Below are positions 40,412 through 48,992 of a stretch of 48,992 nt of DNA, in pieces. The stretch covers positions 1 to 48,992 of the forward strand of contig SVGQ01000008.1 of assembly GCA_015056245.1 (NCBI GenBank), written 5' to 3'. How positions within the stretch are numbered: position 1 is the first letter of the stretch; every line of letters starts with the position of its first letter. The notes below the pieces were generated by a model, which had not been told where the DNA came from, searched no databases, and was given only the letters and a program-made list of their open reading frames with translations. The translations under genes and the position numbers were made by a program. The stretch comes from Clostridiales bacterium. Lineage in GTDB: Bacteria; Bacillota; Clostridia; Christensenellales; Aristaeellaceae.

Positions 40412-40858
40412 TTATGAATGGTTCTTGCTTGTTGCGTCCGGTTTCGACAGATGCAGCTTGTGATCGTCCACATAGCCGCTTTTATGGTACACAGCCTGCG
40501 CAATAAGGTTTCCCTGCCCGGTGAGCAGTTCAAATTTCTGCATGGGCCCCCGGCTTCGGCACTCCACCTCCGCAAAGGCGAGCATCCGGGCTGCCAGGCC
40601 TTGCCTTCGCCAAGCAGGCTCCACATAGAGTTCTGTTACTTCCGGCATGGCTGCCTCATAGCAGAAGGAACGCTTTAACTGAACACAGACAAAGCCCACC
40701 AGGTCCGCTCCTTCCTGCGCTACCACCACCACTTCCTGCCGATTGCGGCAAAGCGAATCCCGGATGCGCTCCGGCGTGGTCAGACCGCTGCCGTTGAACG
40801 CTTCGTTGAGCCGGTGCAGGGATTGTGCATCCCTTTCATTTGCCAATCGGATCATCAC
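40412..40858 (-). CDS. GNAT-family N-acetyltransferase
   Basis: A 148-residue protein, start 40858. It has the GNAT order: N-terminal MIRLANERDAQSLHRLNEAF, central LVGFVCVQLKRSF, then VTELYVEPAWRRQGLAARMLAFAEVECRSRG, which holds the acetyl-CoA-binding R-R-Q-G-x-A motif, and the C-terminal NLIAQAVYHKSGYV. It transfers an acetyl group from acetyl-CoA to an amine; the substrate is unknown. It is nine bases after the macro-domain gene, likely in one operon with it. Confidence 0.85.
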   Translation of the reverse strand: MMIRLANERDAQSLHRLNEAFNGSGLTTPERIRDSLCRNRQEVVVVAQEGADLVGFVCVQLKRSFCYEAAMPEVTELYVEPAWRRQGLAARMLAFAEVECRSRGPMQKFELLTGQGNLIAQAVYHKSGYVDDHKLHLSKPDATSKNHS

Positions 40859-40867
40859 AGCCCTCCT

Positions 40868-42064
40868 TCAGTTTCCCAGCAGCGGCAGATCAAACGCGTA
40901 CAGCGCTTCATTGATCTGCATCACATCGTAGATTCCTTTCTGGATAAAATATTCCACCACCAGATCAAACCTACTGCTGGGGCTCAGCGCCAAACCAGCG
41001 GTACGCAAAAGCTGATCCGTCTCCGCCCGGTTGAGGCGCAGAGCGATGGCAAAAGCCAGTGCCGTCTGCTTACTGGGTTGATAATGAGGATGATTGCGGA
41101 TCTTGGAAAAAAGACGGCGATCCACATTGGCCCGGCGGTAGCATTCCGGATCGGTCATGCCGTGCTCATCAATCAGGCGCAAAAGCCGCTGTGTAAAGCT
41201 TTCATCCTGTTGACTGAGCAAATCGCGCAGGATGGCTTCGTGATCCACTTCCCGGCAGCTTACATAATTGGGCGCAGAATCGCCATACGTATCTGACGCA
41301 AAAGCACCGCAGCCATCAGGTATCTCCCAGTCAGCTTCCATGAAGTCATCTGCTGTAGGTGCCTCTTCCTCCTGCCATACGCTTATTTCCTTGGCAAAAG
41401 GAACAGCATTCTGCATCAGCAAAGGCCGTTTTGCCTCACGAATCCCATCCGGTATCTCAGGCACGGGCGCGCTATGGGAAACCGACTCTGTCTGCGGTGG
41501 TTCCGGCGCGTACGCAAGCTGTTCGCCGCTGTGTTCCGCCACATAGCGGTCATCCACAAACTGCTGGATATCCTGCTGCAGACGGCTGCTGATGCGGAAG
41601 CTTTCCGCATCATACACCACCAGATAAACCATCAGGTCATTGTCCAAAACAAAATCCCGGATCTCATCCATGGCGATACGCAGCGCTTTGTCTCTGGGAT
41701 AGGCGAAAATACCGGAGGAGATCAGGGGGAACGCCACGGTTTCCAAGCCTTTTTCCTGAGCCAGCTCCAGCGCATGCCGATAGCAAGCCCGCAGTGTCTC
41801 CTCCTCGCCAAAGAAGCCGCCCATCCATACCGGCCCTACTGTATGGATCACGTAGCGGCAGGGCAGACCATACCCCTCTGTCAGCTTCACTTGACCGGGC
41901 TTGCATCCGCCCAGCTTTCGACAGGCCTGTGCCAATTCCGGCCCAGCCACACGATGGATCTTCCCATCCGCGCCGCCACCGCCCAATAGATGCGGCGCAG
42001 CGGAATTGACGATGGCATCCACAGCCATGCGGGTGATATCATTGCGAACGATGGTAAAAGGCAT
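40868..42064 (-). CDS. Macro-domain protein with C-terminal helical domain
   Basis: A 398-residue protein, start 42064 after AAAGGAGA. Residues 1-165 are a macro domain: MPFTIVRNDITRMAVDAIVNSAAPHLLGGGGADGKIHRVAGPEL, with the NSA and GGGG-x-D elements that bind ADP-ribose, and VIHTVGPVWMGG, AFPLISSGIFAYPRDKAL. A low-complexity linker (about 190-280) follows. The last 120 residues (ILRDLLSQQDESFTQRLLRLIDEHGMTDPECYRRANVDRRLFSKIRNHPHYQPSKQTALAFAIALRLNRAE) are a helix-turn-helix-like bundle. The two-domain arrangement occurs in Firmicutes and is uncharacterised to my knowledge. Removing or binding ADP-ribose marks is inferred from the domain. Confidence 0.85.
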   Translation of the reverse strand: MPFTIVRNDITRMAVDAIVNSAAPHLLGGGGADGKIHRVAGPELAQACRKLGGCKPGQVKLTEGYGLPCRYVIHTVGPVWMGGFFGEEETLRACYRHALELAQEKGLETVAFPLISSGIFAYPRDKALRIAMDEIRDFVLDNDLMVYLVVYDAESFRISSRLQQDIQQFVDDRYVAEHSGEQLAYAPEPPQTESVSHSAPVPEIPDGIREAKRPLLMQNAVPFAKEISVWQEEEAPTADDFMEADWEIPDGCGAFASDTYGDSAPNYVSCREVDHEAILRDLLSQQDESFTQRLLRLIDEHGMTDPECYRRANVDRRLFSKIRNHPHYQPSKQTALAFAIALRLNRAETDQLLRTAGLALSPSSRFDLVVEYFIQKGIYDVMQINEALYAFDLPLLGN

Positions 42065-42218
42065 GATGGTCTCCTTTCTGGTAAAGAATCGTTAACGGAC
42101 GGCTCATTCCGTGCGGCATGGGCCGTACATGGATTGGCTTGCCGCAGATGGACATGCTGCATGGTTCTGCCGATGTCCTTTTGATGATAATGATTCCGGG
42201 AAGGTCAAAGCGTTGTGA

Positions 42219-43031
42219 TCATCCCGTGTATTGTCCCAACAGCCGATCAGCGTTCTGATGAGTGATCTTCTCCAGCTCCTCCGCCGTCAAGCCAAGGGCC
42301 TGCAAGCCCGCCAGCGTGTGCTGCGGGGTTTCCCACGGGCTGTCGCTGCCGAACAGGATCCGATCCGCACCATGGTTGCGGATCATCCGCAGATATTGCT
42401 CCGGAGCAATATAATCCGCCACAAACGCTGTATCAAAGTACATCCCGCGTCCCACCAAATATTGCTCCACCTCATCCCACATACGCCAGCCGCCCATATG
42501 GGCCGCTACCACGCATGCATCCGGCACGGCATCCAAGGCCCGGGCAAGCTGCATGGGCGTGCAATGTACCGGCGGCGGCATGCCGATGTCCTTGCCCGCA
42601 TGCAGCACCACGATCAGATGCAATGCCGCTGCTTTGTGCAGAATTCGGATCATCTCCGGACTGTCCACATCAGCGAACTGAAACTCCGGGTGCAGCTTGA
42701 TGCCTTTCCCGCCAACGGCAGCGATCTCATCCAGTACAGCTGCCCAGTCTTCCTGCTGGGGATGCAGGCTGTAAAAAGACAGCAGCCTGTCAGACTGGAT
42801 GCCGGATGCAAAACGGTTGATCGATGGGGTCTGGCTGGGCTTGGTGGCAATGGGTAAAACGACGCTTTTCTCCACTGCATTTTCTGTCATGGATACCACA
42901 AGCCCTGTCATGGTGCCATCGGTGCGGGGCGGCACTGCCCTGCCCTCCACCCGCAGCGTACCGGCCTGAAGGGAGGCCAACGCTTTAGGCGCTACAGCAT
43001 CCGGGAAAATATGGGTATGAAAATCGATCAT
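42219..43031 (-). CDS. TIM-barrel amidohydrolase (amidohydrolase_2 type)
   Basis: A 270-residue protein, start 43031 with AGAAGGTGA upstream. It starts MIDFHTHIFPD, the HxH metal motif, and has GIKLHPEFQF, VVLHAGKD, VVAAHMGGW and RILFGSDSPW, the later histidines and aspartate of the amidohydrolase_2 family. Substrates of the family range from decarboxylated aromatics to sugar lactones; no hint in the neighbours picks one. The preceding gap of 154 bases to the macro-domain gene holds no feature I recognise. Confidence 0.88.
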   Translation of the reverse strand: MIDFHTHIFPDAVAPKALASLQAGTLRVEGRAVPPRTDGTMTGLVVSMTENAVEKSVVLPIATKPSQTPSINRFASGIQSDRLLSFYSLHPQQEDWAAVLDEIAAVGGKGIKLHPEFQFADVDSPEMIRILHKAAALHLIVVLHAGKDIGMPPPVHCTPMQLARALDAVPDACVVAAHMGGWRMWDEVEQYLVGRGMYFDTAFVADYIAPEQYLRMIRNHGADRILFGSDSPWETPQHTLAGLQALGLTAEELEKITHQNADRLLGQYTG

Positions 43032-43118
43032 GGATTCACCTTCTGTATTCAGATTGCGGGTAGATGTATTGTAGCGCAAATGTCCGGAAGGGTCAAATAG
43101 CACCCTGCTTACCTTCAA

Positions 43119-43156
43119 ACAAAAGGGAGCCCCCCGGTCGTTTCCCGGAGACTCCC
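43119..43156 (-). terminator. Terminator of the nitroreductase gene
   Basis: On the minus strand GGGAGTCTCCGGG pairs with CCGGGGGGCTCCC with mismatches and ends in TTTTGTTT. It directly follows the nitroreductase stop. Confidence 0.8.
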
Positions 43157-43161
43157 ATCTG

Positions 43162-43902
43162 TTATTCCTGCGTCCCTTCCCGGAAATCGTCCAGATAACG
43201 ATCCACAGACCGGGTCATTTCCCGGGAAAAGTCCGAATTGTATTTCCGTTGACAGAAAGCCTGCATCCAATCGGCATATCCCTTCACACCGCAGCGTGGC
43301 GTGAACATTTCCTCCAGTTCGCTGGCATCCAGATTCCGATAAGCATTCTCATGCACCACATGATGCAGGGCGACCCGCTGAGGCTTTTCCCGCTCCAGCT
43401 GTTGCCGGGTGGGATAGCCGAACACCAGCATCGCTGCCGGAAACACATAGGCCGGCAGATTCAGCATACGGCGGTGGGTCTCACAGTTTTCCATAATGTC
43501 ACCGATATAACAAGAGCCAATCCCCATACTTTCTGCCGCTGTAACCGCATTCTGTGCGGCAATATTGGCATCGGATACCGCCAGCAGCAAATCGCCCACA
43601 CCGGGATGCCGGGGTGTGCAGCCCGCCGTCTCAAAGGCGCTATACCACTTTCGGCAATCTGCCAGAAAGATAAGCACCATCTGCGCTGTAGCAATAAAGG
43701 GCTGATGATCGCAGCTTTCGGACAGCTGAGCTTTCAGTGCCGGATCGGTGATGTCCAGAATGGTGTACAGCTGCTGATTGCCAGCGGTAGGAGCATTTAC
43801 GGCAGCCGTCAGGATCGCTTCTTTGGCTTCGGGCGCGATCGGGGTATCTTCAAACACCCGCACAGATTTACGGGCGATCAGTTGCCGGATGGTTTCGTTC
43901 AC
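43162..43902 (-). CDS. Nitroreductase-family flavoprotein
   Basis: A 246-residue protein read from a GTG at 43902, chosen because AGGAGG lies seven bases upstream. The fold motifs are RQLIARKSVRVFEDTPI at the N-terminus (FMN phosphate-binding Arg-Lys-Ser), NAPTAGNQQLYTI, LLLAVSDANIAAQNAVTAAESMGIGSCYIG and VFPAAMLVFGYP. These are NfsA/NfrA-type FMN oxidoreductases. The C-terminal 60 residues include KRKYNSDFSREMTRSVDRYL. It may reduce nitro compounds or flavins with NAD(P)H. It lies 11 bases after the GNAT gene, in one operon. Confidence 0.9.
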   Translation of the reverse strand: MNETIRQLIARKSVRVFEDTPIAPEAKEAILTAAVNAPTAGNQQLYTILDITDPALKAQLSESCDHQPFIATAQMVLIFLADCRKWYSAFETAGCTPRHPGVGDLLLAVSDANIAAQNAVTAAESMGIGSCYIGDIMENCETHRRMLNLPAYVFPAAMLVFGYPTRQQLEREKPQRVALHHVVHENAYRNLDASELEEMFTPRCGVKGYADWMQAFCQRKYNSDFSREMTRSVDRYLDDFREGTQE

Positions 43903-43913
43903 TGTCTTTCCTC

Positions 43914-44438
43914 CTATGTGTTTACATCGCACTCCAGATAAAACAACTCTGAATCAAACAGGCCATGATGGCTTACCAGCTTGCGGCCTGCCACCCGGAA
44001 CCCCAGCTTGCCATACAGCCGCTGAGCTGGCAGGTTGCCCTCATAGGTATCCAACCGGATCACTTTGCAACCGCGGCGGCGCGCTTCCTCCTTAGCAAAG
44101 AGGACCATCTGCGTGCCGTAGCCCTTGCCGGACATTTCAGGAGCCATGGTCAGGGTATGGATCACCAGCACTTGCTGCGGTTCTGCCGGATACTGCCAAG
44201 GCATTTCCGCATAGGCCTCCGCCTGATGCTGATTCAGGATCATACTGGCGCATACCTGACCGCTCTCCTCCAGCACATACAGTGTACCCTTTGCCAGCGC
44301 TGTCTCTGCATCCCGCCGGACGGGATAGATACCCGGTTTCCAATTGGTGTAGCTCTGGGTAGCAGCTTCATGAGCCAACAGGCGCAAATAGCTGTTCTCC
44401 ACAGCATCAATATCCTGATGAGTCGCCAGACGAATCAT
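43914..44438 (-). CDS. GNAT-family N-acetyltransferase
   Basis: A 174-residue protein, start 44438 after AAGGAGGA. It begins MIRLATHQDIDAVENSYLRLL and has ALAKGTLYVLEESGQVCASMILNQ and VLVIHTLTMAPEMSGKGYGTQMVLFAKEEARRRGCKVIRLDTYEGNLPAQRLYGKLGFRVAG. The acetyl-CoA loop is in the G-K-G-Y-G-T segment, and LDTYEGNLPAQRLYGKLGF is the usual C-terminal motif. The substrate is unknown. It is the first gene of an operon with the nitroreductase. Confidence 0.88.
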   Translation of the reverse strand: MIRLATHQDIDAVENSYLRLLAHEAATQSYTNWKPGIYPVRRDAETALAKGTLYVLEESGQVCASMILNQHQAEAYAEMPWQYPAEPQQVLVIHTLTMAPEMSGKGYGTQMVLFAKEEARRRGCKVIRLDTYEGNLPAQRLYGKLGFRVAGRKLVSHHGLFDSELFYLECDVNT

Positions 44439-44524
44439 CGGATTCCTCCTTCTGCGGGAATGACTTTTTCCACTGAATATCTACAACAGGGGCAGTATCC
44501 CAGCCGCCATTTCCCCGATATGGT

Positions 44525-44552
44525 TCGGGCAGCCGCCAAAGCGGCTGCCCGA
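44525..44552. terminator. Hairpin after the giant surface protein gene
   Basis: A perfect 12-base stem, TCGGGCAGCCGC / GCGGCTGCCCGA, with a 4-base loop lies 36 bases beyond the stop of the giant gene. No T-run follows on either side, so termination would be weak or factor-dependent. Confidence 0.5.
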
Positions 44553-44588
44553 TTGTTACGATTTCAGGTTGATTTTTCGCCTTCCCGA

Positions 44589-47500
44589 TCAGGCATCCGC
44601 ATCCGTGCCATTGTCCACATTACGGTAGCGTTCCATCCGGTTGGCCCGGCGGCGCTGTGCCTGCTCACCTGAAGGCGTTTCGCCTTCAGGACGGGCGAAG
44701 GGATTCTGATCATCGGTACCGATGGGACGTGCAAAGGGATTGGCCTCCATGGGCGCGAAGGACGGGTTGCCGTCAGGAGTGCCTGTCATTCCTTGCGAAC
44801 CGGCATCCATGGGGGTGTAGGGATTCGTTTCTTCCCATCCCCTGCGCGTGGGGGCATATCTGCCGGAATAATCTGCGTTATTGCCGGTGATGCTGCCGTT
44901 GCTGAAGGGATTCCGGCTTTCGCTGCTGCCGTAGGCTCCGCTCTGAGGCGGCTGCTGAGGTGCCTGGGGCTGACGGACCGAGTAGGGATTCTGCCGGCTT
45001 CCGGGCTGCTGGTTTCCGCCGGCGGGCGGTGCAGCCATTGCGCGGCGGGCATAGGGAGACTGCTGATTTTTACCTGCTGCGGGCTGCTGATTCCTTCTGG
45101 CCTGAGCCGCTCTGGCAGCAGCTGCCTTGCGCTTGCGGTTCTGGTTCATGGCATAGGCGTACACACCGCCGGCGCCGCCGATCAGCACCACACCGGCTGC
45201 AATCAGGCCCCAAGGTGCGGTAGACGTTTGCGTTTCCTTGGTTTCATCGGTGTAATCGATGGGGATCATGGTACCGATGACAAAGGTGGGCGTAGGTGTT
45301 ACTTCCGCACTTGCTTCAGGCGATACGCTGGGTACCGGCGTTGCCGTGGCAATGGGATTGAAGGGAGCATAGCTGGGCTGTACCGATACGCCGGGATTCT
45401 GCCAGCTGCCCACGTTCCAGTCTTCCACAGATCCGATATTGCCGGGCTGGGCCACTCCACTGGAGCTGCCAGAGGAAGAAGAAGAGCTGCTGGAGGAGCT
45501 GTCGCCGGTATTGTTGCCAGAGTTGGCTGCAATGCCCTGCTTGTACTCGGGGCTCTGCAGGAAGGCGGTCAGCTCGGTCAGGTTCAGGTGATGGAAGTAG
45601 TTGCCATTGATCCAGCCGACCTGACCATTCTGGTTCACATTATACCAGGTAACGCCGTTCACATCACGGGTGCCCAGCACAAGGCAGAAGGCGTAGCGGT
45701 TGAGCACCTTGATACGGCTGCTGCTGGCGCTGGCGTCGCTGCGGAAATTGACCGTGGAGCTGCTCACATAGCCATAGCTGGACAGACCATGAGGATCATA
45801 GGGATCAGGTGTGACAGAGGGCGTTTCCGTGGGCCCTGTCTGGTTGTTGATGAAGTCATCCACCTCAGCATCCGTAGCGCGGCGCAGCTGATCCTGACGG
45901 ATATAGCCACTCACGCCATCCCGGAAGGAGCTGTACCAGCCGGTACCATTGCGGTATTCGATGCCATTGACATAGACCATCGTATCCTTTGCCAGCCACA
46001 GCTTCGCCTCGCTCTGAGCATCGGCGTAGGTGCGCAGAGGCACGTTATCACTGCGGGTGATGTAGTAACCTTCAACCTGCGCAGTGGGCGGGGGAACCTG
46101 CTGGTTATACTGGTTGATGATGGCCATTGCCTGCTCGCGGGTGATGGGCGTGAGTGCGCTTGCCAGCACCACACCGCTGTCCAGCGAGTCGCCCAGCACC
46201 ATCTGGGCGCTGCTCCACAGCGTGCCTTCCACAGTAGCCTGACCGTTCACGTAGACCAAAGTGTTCTCCGGCAGAATGGCGATAATGGAGCTGTCGCTGT
46301 TATTATAAGCCTTGCGCAGGGAAGTCTGTGTATTCACCAGCGCATAACCCATGTAGGATTCATCCTGCTTCTTCTGATAGTAGAAATCCACCACATTGGG
46401 TTCGGCATAACCCAGATCATTCACCACCACGGTATGGGTCTCGCTGCTGGCGGCGCTGGGCTCATAGGCTGCACCTGCCATGGAATCATTCCGGGCGACG
46501 GTATGGGTGCCGGGGCGCAGGGTCAGCTTCTGGCTGGCGATAACGCTCATATCCTGCACATTGATGTAACGCACATTGACAGTACCCACCACGCTGTTGG
46601 AAACCAGCGTGAAGGTGATCTCTGCAGGAGAGGCTTCAAACCGGTCATTCACGACCACCTCAAAGGAAGCGGGATTGCTGGTGCCCAGAGAGTAGCCGGT
46701 GGGGATATAGCGCTCGTTGGCGCGTACCTGATGTGTGCCAGGCTTGAGCTGGATCACTTCGGGACCACTGATCTCCTTGCCAATGGCATCCGTATAGCGG
46801 ACCGTCAGGTCGGCAGCAGTGCGGTTCTTGGTATATTGGAAAGTGACAGTATTCGGGGTTGCAACGCCGCCAGCCACAGAGATCCAGCTGTCGCTGACAC
46901 TGGTGAAGGTATAACCTTCAGGCTTGACAACGAATTCGGAGGGATCATAACCGCCTTCCTCCAGCTCAACAGTCTGAGAGGGCAGCAGTTCCTTGCCCTT
47001 TTCATCCACGAATTTCAGCGTGACACTGGCCTTCTTGGCAGGGGCAACAGGCGCCTGATACGTGAACACCACGGAAGTGGGTTCAACGGTACCATCCGCT
47101 TTCAGCACCACGGTAACGGGATCCACCTTCACACCGGTATATCCCTGCGGGATCTTCGCGCTGTTGGGTGCGATCCGGTTTTCGCCTTCCTTGACGGATA
47201 CAGTCTCGCTGGCGAAGGCGCCAGTCTCGGTGGTCACATACAGCACATCCACAAAGCCGGTAACAGGCGGTGCCTGATAGGTGAAAGCAACGCTTTCAGG
47301 GGTGAGCGAACCATCGGCGTTCAGGGTAACCTGCACCGGATTGATCGCCACAGGGGTGTAACCCTTGGGAATCAGGCTTGTATTGGGCTGGATGGTGTTT
47401 GTGCCTTCCTTGACAGGTACCAGCTCGCTGTTGAAGACAACGCCAGTAGCAGCATTCAGGTAATTGACCAGCACCGTGCTGCTGATGGCGGGGGCCTGAT

Positions 47501-48992
47501 AGGTGAAGGTAACAACCGGCTTATCCAGCTTGCCATTGGCATCGAATGTCACGGTAACAGGATCAGCCGCGGTGGGCACGTAGTCCGCCGGCACCTTGGC
47601 AGCGTTGGGAGCCACCACATTGTTGCTCTCACTGACATTCACCTGTTCACTGGCAAACTCGCCGCGCTGGCATACATAGCTGACGGTAACCGTGCCGGTC
47701 TTTTCGGGAATCACAGGCGCGGCGAAGGTGAACTCCACCCGGGCGGGATTCACACTGCCGTCTGCGCCAAAGGTGACCACAATCGGATCAACCGCGATGG
47801 GCGTATAATCCGCAGGCACCTTGTTAAAGTTGGGCGATACCACATTGTTGGTTTCGGAAACTTCAACGGTCTCGGTAGCCAGCTCGGTTCCATCTGCCAT
47901 GTAGGCCACAGTGACCGTGCCGGTCTTCTCGGGAATCACAGGGGCAGCAAAGGTAAACTCCACACGGGCGGGATTCACGCTGCCGTCTGCGCCAATGGTG
48001 ACCACAACCGGATCAACTGCGATGGGCGTATAATCCGCAGGTACCTTGTTAAAGTTGGGCGATACCACATTGTTGGTTTCGGAAACTTCAACGGTTTCGG
48101 TAGCCAGCTCGGTTCCATCTGCCATGTAGGCTACGGTGACCGTGCCGGTCTTTTCGGGAATCACAGGCGCAGCAAAGGTAAACTCCACGCGGGCAGGATT
48201 CACGCTGCCGTCCGCGCCAAAGGTGACCACAACCGGATCAACCGCGATGGGCGTATAATCCGCAGGCACCTTGTTAAAGTTGGGCGATACCACATTGTTG
48301 GTTTCGGAAACTTCAACGGTTTCGGTAGCCAGCTCGGTTCCATCTGCCATGTAGGCCACGGTGACCGTGCCGGTCTTTTCGGGAATCACAGGCGCGGCAA
48401 AGGTGAACTCCACGCGGGCAGGATTCACACTGCCGTCTGCGCCAATGGTGACCACAACCGGATCAACTGCAATGGGCGTATAATCCGCAGGTACCTTGTT
48501 AAAGTTGGGCGATACCACATTGTTGGTTTCGGAAACTTCAACGGTTTCGGTAGCCAGCTCGGTTCCATCTGCCATGTAGGCTACGGTGACCGTGCCGCTA
48601 AGACTGGCCAGCTCGATGAATTCAGCCATCACATAGCAATCGGCACCATCATAGTTGATCTTGTACCACTGCTCACCGTCATTATTCACTACCAAGCCAT
48701 ATACATACACCTTGGTACCGGATTTGGAGATCTTTGCAGCAACATTCTTGTTGCCATCCTTCCAAGGATCCTTGCGTACGTTCAGACTGCCAGCTTTGGT
48801 AGTGCCTTCCCGTTCGATCACCTGACTGATCTCAGGATGACCAGGAACCGGTTCCGGTTCAGGTTCAGGTTCGGGCTCGGGTTCGGGCTCGGGTTCGGGC
48901 TCGGGTTCCGGTTCAGGTTCCGGCTCGGGCTCGGGTTCAGGTTCGGGTTCAGGTTCGGGTTCGGGTTCCGGTTCGGGCTCGGGTTCCGGTTC
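44589..48992 (-). CDS. Giant membrane-anchored surface protein with MucBP-like repeats (N-terminus off right edge)
   Basis: The frame stays open to the right edge, giving 1,467 codons of the C-terminal part. In order from the edge: a Glu-Pro spacer (about codons 1-50); an SH3-like domain (58-128); four near-identical 75-residue repeats (133-432) beginning [20 protein letters not shown]; six more divergent repeats of similar length; three or four SH3-like domains; a serine-rich linker; a transmembrane helix near 45140-45220 ([20 protein letters not shown]) followed by [14 protein letters not shown]; and a 180-residue Pro/Asn/Gln-rich tail, probably cytoplasmic. There is no LPXTG; the anchor is the single helix. 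The repeats resemble MucBP-type folds of adhesins. Ligand and total length are unknown. Confidence 0.85.
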   Translation of the reverse strand, partial: EPEPEPEPEPEPEPEPEPEPEPEPEPEPEPEPEPEPEPEPEPEPEPEPVPGHPEISQVIEREGTTKAGSLNVRKDPWKDGNKNVAAKISKSGTKVYVYGLVVNNDGEQWYKINYDGADCYVMAEFIELASLSGTVTVAYMADGTELATETVEVSETNNVVSPNFNKVPADYTPIAVDPVVVTIGADGSVNPARVEFTFAAPVIPEKTGTVTVAYMADGTELATETVEVSETNNVVSPNFNKVPADYTPIAVDPVVVTFGADGSVNPARVEFTFAAPVIPEKTGTVTVAYMADGTELATETVEVSETNNVVSPNFNKVPADYTPIAVDPVVVTIGADGSVNPARVEFTFAAPVIPEKTGTVTVAYMADGTELATETVEVSETNNVVSPNFNKVPADYTPIAVDPIVVTFGADGSVNPARVEFTFAAPVIPEKTGTVTVSYVCQRGEFASEQVNVSESNNVVAPNAAKVPADYVPTAADPVTVTFDANGKLDKPVVTFTYQAPAISSTVLVNYLNAATGVVFNSELVPVKEGTNTIQPNTSLIPKGYTPVAINPVQVTLNADGSLTPESVAFTYQAPPVTGFVDVLYVTTETGAFASETVSVKEGENRIAPNSAKIPQGYTGVKVDPVTVVLKADGTVEPTSVVFTYQAPVAPAKKASVTLKFVDEKGKELLPSQTVELEEGGYDPSEFVVKPEGYTFTSVSDSWISVAGGVATPNTVTFQYTKNRTAADLTVRYTDAIGKEISGPEVIQLKPGTHQVRANERYIPTGYSLGTSNPASFEVVVNDRFEASPAEITFTLVSNSVVGTVNVRYINVQDMSVIASQKLTLRPGTHTVARNDSMAGAAYEPSAASSETHTVVVNDLGYAEPNVVDFYYQKKQDESYMGYALVNTQTSLRKAYNNSDSSIIAILPENTLVYVNGQATVEGTLWSSAQMVLGDSLDSGVVLASALTPITREQAMAIINQYNQQVPPPTAQVEGYYITRSDNVPLRTYADAQSEAKLWLAKDTMVYVNGIEYRNGTGWYSSFRDGVSGYIRQDQLRRATDAEVDDFINNQTGPTETPSVTPDPYDPHGLSSYGYVSSSTVNFRSDASASSSRIKVLNRYAFCLVLGTRDVNGVTWYNVNQNGQVGWINGNYFHHLNLTELTAFLQSPEYKQGIAANSGNNTGDSSSSSSSSSSGSSSGVAQPGNIGSVEDWNVGSWQNPGVSVQPSYAPFNPIATATPVPSVSPEASAEVTPTPTFVIGTMIPIDYTDETKETQTSTAPWGLIAAGVVLIGGAGGVYAYAMNQNRKRKAAAARAAQARRNQQPAAGKNQQSPYARRAMAAPPAGGNQQPGSRQNPYSVRQPQAPQQPPQSGAYGSSESRNPFSNGSITGNNADYSGRYAPTRRGWEETNPYTPMDAGSQGMTGTPDGNPSFAPMEANPFARPIGTDDQNPFARPEGETPSGEQAQRRRANRMERYRNVDNGTDADA
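47697..48596 (-). repeat. Four tandem 225-base repeats in the surface protein gene
   Basis: Repeats lie at 48596-48372, 48371-48147, 48146-47922 and 47921-47697. Each encodes 75 residues and they are nearly identical. Copies 1 and 3 have VVVTIGAD and share aactgc/aggtacc-type silent variants; copies 2 and 4 have VVTFGAD and share aaccgc/aggcacc. This alternation shows that a pair of repeats (450 bases) was duplicated as a unit. Confidence 0.9.
48842..48992 (-). repeat. Glu-Pro-coding low-complexity hexamer tract
   Basis: About 150 bases of GARCCN-type codons encode an uninterrupted (Glu-Pro) run reaching the window edge. Codon variants are mixed. It encodes a stiff extended spacer in the surface protein and is a likely site of length variation by slippage or recombination. 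Confidence 0.85.

Noticed and set aside
47697-48596. Possible CRISPR array
   Set aside because: The repeats are 225 bases, contiguous without spacers, and lie in frame inside a protein gene. No CRISPR array or cas gene is seen in the window.
48842-48992. Possible non-coding satellite at the right edge
   Set aside because: The hexamer tract is in frame with the surface protein and encodes an uninterrupted Glu-Pro spacer, so it is coding.

Overview
The window is a GC-rich bacterial chromosome segment with Gram-positive features: strong GGAGG-type ribosome binding sites, TTGACA/TATAAT promoters 17 bases apart, signal peptides, a MsmX-type arrangement (CUT1 transporter without its own ATPase), a BlaI/BlaR1 pair, YesN/YesM-type regulators, BspA-like leucine-rich repeats and a giant repeat-built surface protein. 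The gene mix (sugar uptake, a glucuronoyl-esterase-like enzyme, a permuted GH3 glycosidase, a sugar-acid dehydratase-like enzyme) fits a plant-fibre-degrading gut Clostridia-type organism. That lineage call is inference from gene style; no rRNA or ribosomal protein gene is present to confirm it.

Bases 1-386 are left flank: the start of a TnpV-like transposon protein runs off the left edge, and a terminator lies at about 348-382. Bases 387-13335 form an integrated mobile element of about 12.9 kb. A 47-base direct repeat (387-433 and 13289-13335) is the 3' part of a tRNA-Pro gene. The intact tRNA sits at the right end next to a tyrosine integrase, the classic layout of an element inserted in a tRNA 3' end. 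Inside are, left to right, a RelB/RelE-type toxin-antitoxin pair, a three-gene sugar ABC transporter (binding protein and two permeases), a MarR regulator, a small unknown gene, a sigma-like gene with a DUF6076-type gene (both leftward), then a rightward backbone of CHC2 primase, P4/D5-type helicase, MobV relaxase and integrase. There are no mating-channel genes, so it would be mobilizable rather than self-transmissible.

From 13372 on is chromosome. It holds tRNA-Thr, a 5' fragment of tRNA-Ser, intact tRNA-Ser, a VOC protein with a Gfo/Idh oxidoreductase, a secreted leucine-rich repeat protein, and a leftward CUT2 sugar transporter operon in the order of E. coli ytfQ-ytfR-ytfT-yjfF. Divergent from that operon are a YesM-type histidine kinase and a second YtfQ-like lipoprotein. 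The matching AraC-type response regulator is 4 kb further on (29730-31319). Between them sits a BlaI/BlaR1-like module with a divergent secreted protein, sharing one operator box at the same position in both promoters.

From 31.5 to 38.5 kb there is a rightward carbohydrate block (CE15-like esterase, circularly permuted GH3, IlvD/Edd dehydratase) followed by a DUF3795 zinc-binding protein and a uracil-DNA-glycosylase-like protein. From 38.7 kb to the right edge all genes point left: purC, a von Willebrand A protein, a GNAT acetyltransferase, a macro-domain protein, an amidohydrolase, a nitroreductase, another GNAT, and the C-terminal 1,467 codons of a giant membrane-anchored surface protein with ten tandem MucBP-like repeats, SH3-like domains and a Glu-Pro spacer that runs off the right edge.
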